The notes beneath the pieces are model-generated. The model ran no database searches. It saw only the letters and a list, made by a program, of their open reading frames with translations, and had not been told where the DNA came from. Shown piece by piece: positions 29,810-37,663 of a stretch of DNA of 64,000 nt. Each line of letters begins with the position of its first letter. The stretch's first letter is position 1. The stretch is from Nodularia sp. NIES-3585 (GTDB lineage: Bacteria; Cyanobacteriota; Cyanobacteriia; Cyanobacteriales; Nostocaceae): contig NZ_BDUB01000001.1 of the NCBI RefSeq assembly GCF_002218065.1, positions 4,993,118-5,057,117 of the forward strand, in the 5' to 3' direction. The position numbers were made by a program, and so were the translations under genes.

Positions 29810-30805
29810 ATGTCAACCAATAAGATTCACAACAATTGCCATTTTTGTTCCGAGATTTCCCAAGCTAACGGTGAAGACCCCATCGGTTCTGCGAACGTCG
29901 TTGAACAATACTTAATTATTGAAGCGGCACAACCTTGGACAGATAACATCTTGACTGAAACTGACCGTATACCACAGAGTTTATTAGAAGCATTAAACTT
30001 TCTTTGGGAAGGTGGGAGAAAAATTCAAGTAATAGCGATCGCACCAGACCGAGAGTATTCCCATCCTGATTACACTCGTGTATTTTACTATCACCGACCA
30101 GCCAAATTTTTTGCCCAATTTGAGAAACATGAATTTATCGTACCTCATCCTTTACTGGGTTCTTTAGCATTAGCTTTACTTAAACACCCAGAAGAATTAC
30201 CAAACTTTACCCAATATCGCCAACAAACAAAACATATTCGAGAATTGCTCATTTGCACCCACGGCAATGTTGATGTGGCTTGTAGCAGATTTGGTTATCC
30301 GATTTATCAAAAATTACGTTCTGAATACGCTGCTGCAAATAACAGTAACTTACGTTTTTGGCGATGTAGTCATTTTACTGGACACCAGTTTGCACCTACC
30401 TTAGTTGATTTACCTCAAGGACAATATTGGGGTCATTTAAAACCAGAGATTTTAGATTTATTAGTCCGAGGTAATGGTTCAGTCAAAGAACTGTATCCAT
30501 ACTATCGAGGCTGGAGTGGTTTATCTTTCTTTGAACAAATTGCTGAACGAGAAATTTGGATGCAGGAAGGTTGGAACTGGCTGGAATATCAGAAAGCAGG
30601 TCAAGTTTTAGCAAGTGATGAAATTAACCAAGAATGGGCGGATGTTCGCATTGATTACACCACAGCCGATGGAAATATTAGCAGTGCTTATCAAGCGAGG
30701 GTGGAGGTGAAAGGCTCCGTAATCACAGCGCGGAAGTCAGGAGAACAGCCAATTTTAGAGGAAGTAAAGCAGTATCAAGTTAGTAGTCTAGTGAAATTGG
30801 CATGA
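29810..30805 (+). CDS. Sucrase/ferredoxin-like family protein (thioredoxin-like ferredoxin fold)
   Basis: A 331-residue protein of the sucraseferredoxin-like family. Key residues seen: CHFCSE near the start, then CTHGNVDVACSRFG and WRCSHFTGHQFAPT, with conserved Cys and His that could hold an Fe-S cluster. In cyanobacteria such proteins often lie beside siderophore transport genes; a role in electron transfer or iron release from the siderophore is plausible but not shown by the sequence. The stop overlaps the start of the next ABC transporter by 4 bases (ATGA), so the two are translated together. Confidence 0.82.
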   Translation: MSTNKIHNNCHFCSEISQANGEDPIGSANVVEQYLIIEAAQPWTDNILTETDRIPQSLLEALNFLWEGGRKIQVIAIAPDREYSHPDYTRVFYYHRPAKFFAQFEKHEFIVPHPLLGSLALALLKHPEELPNFTQYRQQTKHIRELLICTHGNVDVACSRFGYPIYQKLRSEYAAANNSNLRFWRCSHFTGHQFAPTLVDLPQGQYWGHLKPEILDLLVRGNGSVKELYPYYRGWSGLSFFEQIAEREIWMQEGWNWLEYQKAGQVLASDEINQEWADVRIDYTTADGNISSAYQARVEVKGSVITARKSGEQPILEEVKQYQVSSLVKLA

Positions 30806-32565
30806 TAAAAATTGGACTACGGCAATACTGGAACTTACTTGTAGATTATCTCCAGCCCCAAAAGGGAAGAGTTTTCAAGTTTGCGATCGCACTCCTGGCC
30901 AGCATCGGACTACAATTAGTCAACCCCCAAATTCTCCGCTATTTCATTGACACAGCCGTAGCTGGTGGTTCAGAGCGAAACTTACTCCTCGCCGCCCTCC
31001 TGTTTATAGGTGTAGCTTTAGTCACGCAACTGATTACAATTGCTGCCACCTATTACGGTGAAAACGTCGCCTGGAGAGCCACCAATGCCTTACGGGCTGA
31101 CTTAGTTGAGCATTGTTTGCAACTAGATTTATCCTTTCATAAATTCTCGACCCCCGGTGAATTACTAGAGAGAGTAGACGGAGATGTTCAGACTCTTTCG
31201 CAATTCTTCTCCAGGTTTACCGTTTACATCTTGGGTAATTTGCTCTTGATGTCAGGTGTAATTGTAGTTCTATTTGCCGAAGATTGGCGTGCTGGTTTAG
31301 CGATCGCCTTTTTTACCCTCACAGCATTAGGAACTTTAATACGTCTGCGTTCCATAGCCGTTCCCTATTGGAGAACCTATCGCCAAATTAGTGCTGATTT
31401 CTTTGGTTTCGTCGGGGAACAACTCGCCGGCATGGAAGACGTGCGGGCTAATGGTGCTAAAAGCTATGTGATGCAACGCTTCCACCAAATTTTGCAAGGC
31501 TGGCTACCCATTTATCACAAAGCCCGCTTTGCCAGTACAATTCTTTGGGCGACAACAAACGGAATCTTTACATTAGGAACTGCGATCGCTTTAAGCGTCG
31601 GTGCTTACCTTTGGAGTCAAAATCTTATTACTATCGGCACAGTATATTTACTATACTACTACACAAACTTACTCAGCGAACCAATAGAGCAAATTCGCAA
31701 CCAATTTGAAGACTTGCAACAAGCAGAAGCCAGTATTTACCGCATTCAAGATTTACTACAAGTCAAATCCCAACTCAGTGCAGGAGGCGAAAAAAGACTT
31801 CCTCAAGGCGCACTTTCTGTAACTTTTGATCACGTTTCCTTGAGCTACAATGACCCGAAATCGGAACAGGGAGATTTGGTACTGCAAGACATATCCTTTA
31901 ATTTACCTGCTGGACAACTATTAGGTTTATTGGGGCGTACTGGTAGCGGTAAATCTTCCCTAGCGCGACTATTGCTGAGATTATATGATCCAAAATCAGG
32001 CTCAATTCACTTAGGAGGTGTGCCAATTAACCAGACTCTTCTCACAGACTTACCTCAAAAAGTGGGATTAGTTACTCAGGATGTACAACTATTTCAAACA
32101 ACAGTTCGTAATAATCTCACCTTTTTCAATCAGAACATCAGCGACGAACGCATATATGAAACCTTAGAAATATTGGGATTATCACAATGGTTGCATTCAT
32201 TACCCCAAGGCTTAGATACAACTTTAGGGCCAGATAGTAGCGGCTTATCTGCGGGACAAGCGCAGTTACTCGCATTTACGCGCGTTTTTCTCAAAGATCC
32301 TGGTTTAGTCATATTAGATGAAGCCTCCTCACGCCTCGACCCCATCACAGAAAAACTGGTTGAAAAAGCTGTTGATAAATTACTAACTGGGCGTACAGGG
32401 ATTATTATTGCCCATCGTTTAGCCACAGTAGAAAGAGCAAATCAAATTTTAATTTTAGAACAAAGTCGAGTTATTGAATATGGTCAACGCGAAAAATTAA
32501 TTAAAAATCCTCACTCACATTTTGCCCAGTTATTACAAACTGGCTTAACCGACTTATTAACCTAA
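30802..32565 (+). CDS. ABC exporter, fused membrane and ATPase domains
   Basis: A 587-residue half transporter of the MsbA/peptide-exporter class. Several hydrophobic segments fill the first 300 residues. The ATPase domain has Walker A GRTGSGKSS, signature LSAGQ (instead of LSGGQ) and Walker B LVILDEAS with a switch His in IIAHRLATV. The ATGA overlap with the sucrase/ferredoxin-like gene and the second exporter gene downstream suggest the two half-transporters form a heterodimer. In this context it probably exports the siderophore or lipopeptide made by the divergent assembly line. Direction of transport is inferred from the family. Confidence 0.92.
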   Translation: MIKIGLRQYWNLLVDYLQPQKGRVFKFAIALLASIGLQLVNPQILRYFIDTAVAGGSERNLLLAALLFIGVALVTQLITIAATYYGENVAWRATNALRADLVEHCLQLDLSFHKFSTPGELLERVDGDVQTLSQFFSRFTVYILGNLLLMSGVIVVLFAEDWRAGLAIAFFTLTALGTLIRLRSIAVPYWRTYRQISADFFGFVGEQLAGMEDVRANGAKSYVMQRFHQILQGWLPIYHKARFASTILWATTNGIFTLGTAIALSVGAYLWSQNLITIGTVYLLYYYTNLLSEPIEQIRNQFEDLQQAEASIYRIQDLLQVKSQLSAGGEKRLPQGALSVTFDHVSLSYNDPKSEQGDLVLQDISFNLPAGQLLGLLGRTGSGKSSLARLLLRLYDPKSGSIHLGGVPINQTLLTDLPQKVGLVTQDVQLFQTTVRNNLTFFNQNISDERIYETLEILGLSQWLHSLPQGLDTTLGPDSSGLSAGQAQLLAFTRVFLKDPGLVILDEASSRLDPITEKLVEKAVDKLLTGRTGIIIAHRLATVERANQILILEQSRVIEYGQREKLIKNPHSHFAQLLQTGLTDLLT

Positions 32566-32643
32566 TACCGCAGGGCGGAAGTTAAAACAATTCAAAATTA
32601 AAAAATCAAAAATTTGATCGACATAACTGTAAAAAATCATGCT

Positions 32644-32666
32644 CCCTCTCCTTGGTAAGGAGAGGG
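32644..32666. repeat. Short hairpin repeat before the second ABC gene
   Basis: Perfect 10-bp inverted repeat with a three-base loop (CCCTCTCCTT-GGT-AAGGAGAGGG). The sequence around it (followed by CTGGGGTGAGG) is a dispersed repeat commonly seen between cyanobacterial genes. It lies in the 133-base gap between the two ABC genes and could act as RNA secondary structure there. An open frame runs through it, but the real start of the ABC gene is downstream. Confidence 0.7.
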
Positions 32667-32698
32667 CTGGGGTGAGGTTCTTCTCTTTAATAACTATT

Positions 32699-34477
32699 AT
32701 GACATCAACAAAAAAGCGCAAACATTGGAAATTATTGTGGCAGCTTATGCGCTACACGCCAAAACTATACACAATTGATTTCTGCTTCTGGATTTTAATT
32801 ATGGGGTTGCCTGCCCTGCCTGGATTAATTATTCGGGAATTTTTCAACAGTTTGACTGATGAGGCACAATTTGGATTATCACCTCTAGCTTTAATTGCGT
32901 TATTACTAGCACTGAATTTAGGACAAATTGCAGTTTTATTTGCCGGGCGTATTACCAAAACTCAGTACCGTTTTACTATACGGTCATTACTGCGACATAA
33001 CTTGCTAAACCGCCTGTTCATAAATCCTACAGCACAGCCAATGGTTATTACTAAAGAGGCAGAAACAACTATATCTCAGGGTGAAATAATCAGCTACTTT
33101 CGTGAAGATTCTGAACAAATAGAAGAAAATGTAGCGTTATTATCAGAAGTTGTAGGACAAGGAATATTTGCTGTTATTTGTTTAGTCATTTTATTAAATA
33201 TTAATTGGCAGATGACGCTGTTTGTTTTCCTGCCCTTAGTGGGGATGGTAGTGATTATTCGCCAAGCAGAAACTCGGATTAAACAGTATAGAAAAGCCGG
33301 CCGCCAAGCTACCGAAAAGGTGACAGGGATTTTAGGTGAAATATTTGGTTCAGTTCAGGCGATTAAGGTTGCTGGTGCAGAAGAAAATGTGCTGAATTAT
33401 TTTCGCACTCTGAATGACAAACGCCGCCAGATGATGATTAAGGATAGTTTGTTTAACGCTATTCTCAATTCGCTATTTCAAAATATGGTAAGTCTGGGAA
33501 CAGGGATAATTCTGCTGCTGGCTTCTCAATTAATGCAAAGTCAGGTTGATCAGTTAACAGTTGGTGATTTTGCCTTGTTTATCTATAACCTCTCTTTTGT
33601 GACTAGCTTTTTTTATTATTTAGGCAACTTCATGGCGTTATCTAAGCACACAGAAGTATCTTTTGAAAGGATGGTTAGTTTACTATCTGGTGCATCAGCA
33701 GATACCTTAGTAGCCTCCAATCAACTTTATCTGAATAACCTGAATGGTCGCCAGAAAGATTTACCAGCAATAGAACAACCTTTGAGGAATGAGAGAGATA
33801 ATCTTCAATCTTTGAAAGTTTCTCATCTAACTTATATTTATCCTGGTACTAATCAAGGAATTACAGATATCAGCTTTGAAATTCAGCGCGGTAGTTTGAC
33901 TGTAATTACTGGTCAGATTGGTTCTGGTAAAAGTACATTACTGCGCGTGTTATTAGGATTGTTACCTAAAGAAAGTGGGGGAATTTATTGGAATGGAAAT
34001 ATTGTAGAAAACCCCGCTAGTTTTTTTGTTCCGCCTCGCAGTGCTTATACTCCTCAAATACCGCAATTGTTTAGCTATACCCTGCGAGAAAATATTTTGT
34101 TGGGCTTATCTATAGATGAGACGGATATTGCCACAGCATTGAATATGGCTGTATTTGAACAAGATTTAGCCACTATGAATGAAAGCCTAGAAACATTAGT
34201 TGGTTCCAAAGGTGTGCGGCTTTCCGGTGGACAAATGCAACGAGTAGCGGCAGCGCGGATGTTTGTTCGTCAACCGGAATTGCTAGTGTTTGATGACCTG
34301 TCCAGCGCCCTAGATGTTGAGACAGAATTGTTATTATGGTCGCGCATATTTGTTAATCGCACTGAACCGGGAAAAATTCCTTGGACACCAACTTGTCTTG
34401 TGGTTTCTCATCGCCCTTCTGTGTTGCGTCGCGCTGACCAAATTATTGTCATGAAAGCAGGTAAGGTGCAATTTTAG
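32699..34477 (+). CDS. ABC exporter, fused membrane and ATPase domains (second half-transporter)
   Basis: A 592-residue ABC exporter half. I start it at the ATG at 32699 (MTSTKKRKHWKLL) because an upstream in-frame ATG at 32639 lies in a hairpin repeat and adds non-conserved residues. Membrane segments occupy roughly residues 20-310. The ATPase domain carries Walker A GQIGSGKST, signature LSGGQMQRVAAARM and Walker B LLVFDDLSSALD; the residue after the Walker B Asp is Asp, not the usual catalytic Glu. The partner gene has the Glu but a changed signature (LSAGQ), as in asymmetric heterodimeric exporters with one weak ATP site. Likely partner of the 30802-32565 product. Confidence 0.92.
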   Translation: MTSTKKRKHWKLLWQLMRYTPKLYTIDFCFWILIMGLPALPGLIIREFFNSLTDEAQFGLSPLALIALLLALNLGQIAVLFAGRITKTQYRFTIRSLLRHNLLNRLFINPTAQPMVITKEAETTISQGEIISYFREDSEQIEENVALLSEVVGQGIFAVICLVILLNINWQMTLFVFLPLVGMVVIIRQAETRIKQYRKAGRQATEKVTGILGEIFGSVQAIKVAGAEENVLNYFRTLNDKRRQMMIKDSLFNAILNSLFQNMVSLGTGIILLLASQLMQSQVDQLTVGDFALFIYNLSFVTSFFYYLGNFMALSKHTEVSFERMVSLLSGASADTLVASNQLYLNNLNGRQKDLPAIEQPLRNERDNLQSLKVSHLTYIYPGTNQGITDISFEIQRGSLTVITGQIGSGKSTLLRVLLGLLPKESGGIYWNGNIVENPASFFVPPRSAYTPQIPQLFSYTLRENILLGLSIDETDIATALNMAVFEQDLATMNESLETLVGSKGVRLSGGQMQRVAAARMFVRQPELLVFDDLSSALDVETELLLWSRIFVNRTEPGKIPWTPTCLVVSHRPSVLRRADQIIVMKAGKVQF

Positions 34478-34799
34478 GGGAAGATATAGCCAAGGCTACC
34501 AGTAGAGCCACCTTTGATTCCCGCTTTACGGATTGATGGCTAGTCGCTACTGTAGGGAAAGTGCTTTCAATCCTGCACCTGGATGCTAGGTTTCGCACCT
34601 ACATTAGACATCTGGTGAAAATTAAATGTGCGTTTCCTATAACCCTTGTAGAGACGTTCCATGGAAGGTCTCTACATTCTTTTTTGGAGATGTCTTTCAA
34701 ATTTTACTGTTATGGCAACCGCCAAGGAGGTTAAGACATAAACGGATAATCAAACTTAGACACCACTCGGGTTTTAACCCACTCCCCACTCCCCACTCC
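34478..34799. other. Intergenic region between convergent transporter and WYL genes
   Basis: A 322-base gap between two converging genes. It holds a 30-base near-palindrome followed by T residues (34647-34676) and a run of heptamer repeats at its right end. A short open frame across it lacks coding character. Confidence 0.6.
34647..34676 (+). terminator. Near-perfect palindrome with T-rich tail, terminator-like or dispersed repeat
   Basis: Inverted repeat TGTAGAGAC ... GTCTCTACA with an almost palindromic centre (one mismatched pair), followed by TTCTTTTTT. It could end transcription of the ABC operon. The same kind of palindrome is a widespread dispersed repeat in Nostoc-type genomes, so a mobile-repeat origin is equally likely. 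Confidence 0.55.
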
Positions 34800-34805
34800 C
34801 TACTC
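34778..34805. repeat. Heptamer tandem repeat (CCCACTC, four copies)
   Basis: Four head-to-tail copies of CCCACTC; the last is CCTACTC. The changed base in that last unit gives CTA, which on the minus strand is the TAG stop codon of the WYL gene. Such short tandemly repeated heptamers are a hallmark of heterocystous cyanobacteria. Confidence 0.8.
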
Positions 34806-36224
34806 CCCAGCTATAATTGTGTGGATTTCATGATTTTCTTGACCAAGATACAGCAGAAATTCGGCAGAGATATCAGCAGCGATGTCTTGCCGTAAATCCC
34901 AAGGCATGAGAACTTCAGCTTTGGGTCGCCATGCCCGGATACGCATACTAACGTTATGATCTAGATGTCGATAGTTGACACGGTAGTAAGCATCTTGTGA
35001 AGAACGATCTGTGAGGACTTTGAGTAATGCTTGCTGTTGTTCTGGTAGTGGGGTGTGTTGTTTAATTAAACGTTTTGCCTGCTGGTAGGCGATCGCTTCA
35101 AATGTGTCATGACGAAAGGTACTCTGGATATAACGGTCATGGTAATCTCGCTCAAATCGCAGCAGCATCAGTCGAGACGGTAAGTAAAAATCAAACCCCC
35201 AAGCGTTGGACATTTCCATTTCAATTTCTGCGGGATTAGGTAAATTAGCTCGTTTGTAGCGTTGTTGCAAAAGCTGGGGAATGGATGGATCTGTCCACTG
35301 CATGGGTGTAATATCTTCAATCCGGTCTAGTCGATAGTTATACCAATCAGTTTGTCGGTCAGGACTTTGCCCAAAGGCACACAGATAAACTGCTCGTTGC
35401 ACATAATAGATACATACTGGGTAAACTATAGATTCCACAGCTTTTCCTAATCTGGCACTGTTGTAAGTTAGCTGCACCGGTGGGACTGGAGTTTGTCCCC
35501 ACAGTTCCCGCAATTGATGCTGCCAGTCCTCAACACAGTCTATGGTATTACGAGGAATGACATAATCGAGTTTGAAGAACAATCGCCGTACACCACAGAT
35601 CATCTGTGAATGATTTTGAGCGATCGCAGCTAAATCTTCTTGATTGAGAAAATTTAATTCATCTCTACTAGCATTGGTAAAAGTCGCTTCTGAAGTTGTG
35701 GTTACGGGACGAAATGGTAACTTCCTAACTCGGTGATATTTCTGTTCCCGATATTCCAACCATCCCATCTGGGTGAGAATTTCCAAGTCTGCTTGTAGAG
35801 AACGACGAGTTACGCCAAACAAACGTCGTTGCAATAGTTTATGCAAATCAGTTTCTAGGATACCAGTGTGTGTGATCAGCGATCGCTGCCATTGTGATTC
35901 TACAAGTCCAGTTTTTGGGTGAAATAACCATGCCGCAGTGGTTTTAGCACAAGGACAATTTAAATCATGCAATTTGGGAATTGCTTCACCTTTGGGGTGT
36001 GTGGCACTGAAAAAAGCATCCCGCCAGTCGGCAAAAGTAAAAGAGTCATCTAGCAGCAAGCGGTCTGAAGTTTCTCCATGTAGAGATACGCCTTCAGAAC
36101 CGTATAACGAACGTAACCAAACCCACAATCGAATTGCCCGCAGTAGGTTTTGTTTGAGAGAACCGCGTGCTAACCATTGCAGCAGTTCTATTTGGGGTGT
36201 ATCTATAAAAATTTGCTCGAACAC
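34800..36224 (-). CDS. CRISPR-associated WYL-domain regulator (TIGR03985-like)
   Basis: A 474-residue protein with an N-terminal winged-helix-like half and a C-terminal WYL-type domain (YPVCIYYVQRAVYLCAF near 270, then DWYNYRLDRIEDITPM). WYL domains sense ligands, often nucleic-acid-related, and control defence genes. Length and the N-terminal pattern (IELLQWLARGSLKQNLLRAIRLWVWLRSLYG, residues 12-42 region) match, as I recall, the cyanobacterial CRISPR-associated TIGR03985 family. It is divergent from csx3 across about 100 bases, a usual arrangement for a regulator and its targets. Its stop codon is supplied by a heptamer repeat. Confidence 0.82.
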   Translation of the reverse strand: MFEQIFIDTPQIELLQWLARGSLKQNLLRAIRLWVWLRSLYGSEGVSLHGETSDRLLLDDSFTFADWRDAFFSATHPKGEAIPKLHDLNCPCAKTTAAWLFHPKTGLVESQWQRSLITHTGILETDLHKLLQRRLFGVTRRSLQADLEILTQMGWLEYREQKYHRVRKLPFRPVTTTSEATFTNASRDELNFLNQEDLAAIAQNHSQMICGVRRLFFKLDYVIPRNTIDCVEDWQHQLRELWGQTPVPPVQLTYNSARLGKAVESIVYPVCIYYVQRAVYLCAFGQSPDRQTDWYNYRLDRIEDITPMQWTDPSIPQLLQQRYKRANLPNPAEIEMEMSNAWGFDFYLPSRLMLLRFERDYHDRYIQSTFRHDTFEAIAYQQAKRLIKQHTPLPEQQQALLKVLTDRSSQDAYYRVNYRHLDHNVSMRIRAWRPKAEVLMPWDLRQDIAADISAEFLLYLGQENHEIHTIIAGE

Positions 36225-36325
36225 TGGTTAAGTACATTTAGGTATAACACCAGCATAAAACACTTTGGAAATAGCATCTTCCAATGCCGTGTATGATGTA
36301 GCTATTAATTGACCAATAGGAAGCA

Positions 36326-36631
36326 ATGACTACCTACAAAATTGAGTTCAGAGACGATATTTTACGAGTCGGTTTTGGCGAACCTGCCCAAAATGACCAA
36401 ATTGTGAAGGATGCGGCGGCGCGACTGGAGGAAATGGCAACATCGGGAGAACTGACAGGAGGACAACTGCTGAAGATTAATGGGCCGGTTTCGATACCTG
36501 TAGCATTTGTTTTAGCTCATAAATTGGCTCATATTTACGGTGCTATTGGTTTTTTTGACCCGAAATTAGGTAAATACGTGATTTGTATCACACATAATCC
36601 TTCGTATAAGCTGGGAGACTTAATTGATTGA
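36326..36631 (+). CDS. csx3: Csx3 (Crn3) ring nuclease, stand-alone
   Basis: A 101-residue Csx3-family protein. Csx3 proteins degrade cyclic tetra-adenylate, the messenger made by Cas10, and so switch type III CRISPR signalling off. The motif AHKLAHIYGAIGFFDPK contains His69 and Asp78, nine residues apart, matching the spacing of the catalytic His60 and Asp69 described for the archaeal enzyme (numbers from memory). This copy therefore looks active. It starts a small plus-strand operon (csx3, csx3-NTPase, cas10) and diverges from the WYL regulator gene. Confidence 0.9.
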   Translation: MTTYKIEFRDDILRVGFGEPAQNDQIVKDAAARLEEMATSGELTGGQLLKINGPVSIPVAFVLAHKLAHIYGAIGFFDPKLGKYVICITHNPSYKLGDLID

Positions 36632-36675
36632 TATTTGATTGCCGAAGGAGATGGGTATAGCTACCAAGGAATTTT

Positions 36676-37599
36676 ATGACAACGTATAAAATCAGTCTGG
36701 ATGGCGACGTTTTAAAAGTGGGGTTTGGTCAACCGGGAAATGGCGACCAAGTTGTGAGGGATGCGGCGCTGAGGTTAGATGAGATGATAGCGTCGGGGGG
36801 ATTTTCTGGGGGCAGATTGCTGAAAATTGATGGCCCTGCATCTGTGGCGGTGAGTTACTTGATAGCAAATAAGATAGCTGATCTTTATGGTGCGATCGCG
36901 GTTTTTGACCCCAAGATTGGCAGACCTGGATACAAGACTTATATTGTAGCCGTTACCCATACACCAGCATATAAAGTGGGCGAACTTATAGAAACCGATG
37001 AACCACAAAAGAGTAAGCCAATTATCAAAGTTGTGCTTTGCGGTCCACCCCAGTCAGGTAAATCATGTCTGCGTGAAGGTTTAAAGCAAGCTATTAGTGC
37101 GATTCCCGGCGCACCTTATCCTTATGTAATTACAGCTTGTCCAGATGGGGAAGGGGCTTGGTTTTCGGATGCTGCGAAACGAGATCCTGATTTAGCCAGA
37201 CGATTGAAGGATGAGTATAAAGCTAAATTTACACCAGAGTTTGCACAAAAAGCGGCAGGTTGGGTAAGGTGTGCAAATACACCATTGAATATTATTGACG
37301 TAGGTGGCAGAATTACTGAGGAGAATCGGCTGATTATCCGTGAGGCTACTCATGCATTCATTTTGGCTGGCGATAGAGATAGAGAGGATATACTGAGATG
37401 GCAGGAGTTTTGTCGAGATTTAAATATACGTATCATTGCAAATCTTGATAGTGATTTGAATGGTAAAGAGGATACAATTAATACAGTTTTGCCGTTGTTA
37501 ACTGGTAGTATTCATTATCTCGCACGAGGCGAGGATGTTTCTAGTCGTCCAATGGTTCAGGCCTTGGCGCAGTTGTTGGTGGGGTTGTGTCGGGGGTAG
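36676..37599 (+). CDS. csx3: Csx3 domain fused to a P-loop NTPase domain
   Basis: A 307-residue fusion. Residues 1-105 are a second Csx3 domain closely related to the upstream stand-alone copy (same start MTTYKI, same LLKI-GP and YGAI-FDPK motifs). Residues about 112-307 form a P-loop NTPase with Walker A CGPPQSGKSC and a Walker-B-like strand NIIDVGG; such Csx3-AAA fusions are known in cyanobacteria. In this copy the presumed catalytic His is Asp (ANKIADLYGAI; His69 to Asp69) and His65 is Asn, while Asp78 remains. The Csx3 part may thus bind the cyclic nucleotide without cutting it and regulate the NTPase. It follows csx3 by 44 bases. Confidence 0.88.
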   Translation: MTTYKISLDGDVLKVGFGQPGNGDQVVRDAALRLDEMIASGGFSGGRLLKIDGPASVAVSYLIANKIADLYGAIAVFDPKIGRPGYKTYIVAVTHTPAYKVGELIETDEPQKSKPIIKVVLCGPPQSGKSCLREGLKQAISAIPGAPYPYVITACPDGEGAWFSDAAKRDPDLARRLKDEYKAKFTPEFAQKAAGWVRCANTPLNIIDVGGRITEENRLIIREATHAFILAGDRDREDILRWQEFCRDLNIRIIANLDSDLNGKEDTINTVLPLLTGSIHYLARGEDVSSRPMVQALAQLLVGLCRG

Positions 37600-37663
37600 G
37601 GGGAAAGAGCGATCGCTTAGGATTCTCAGATAGATTTTGCAGTTTCGGTAATGGAAAGTTTTT

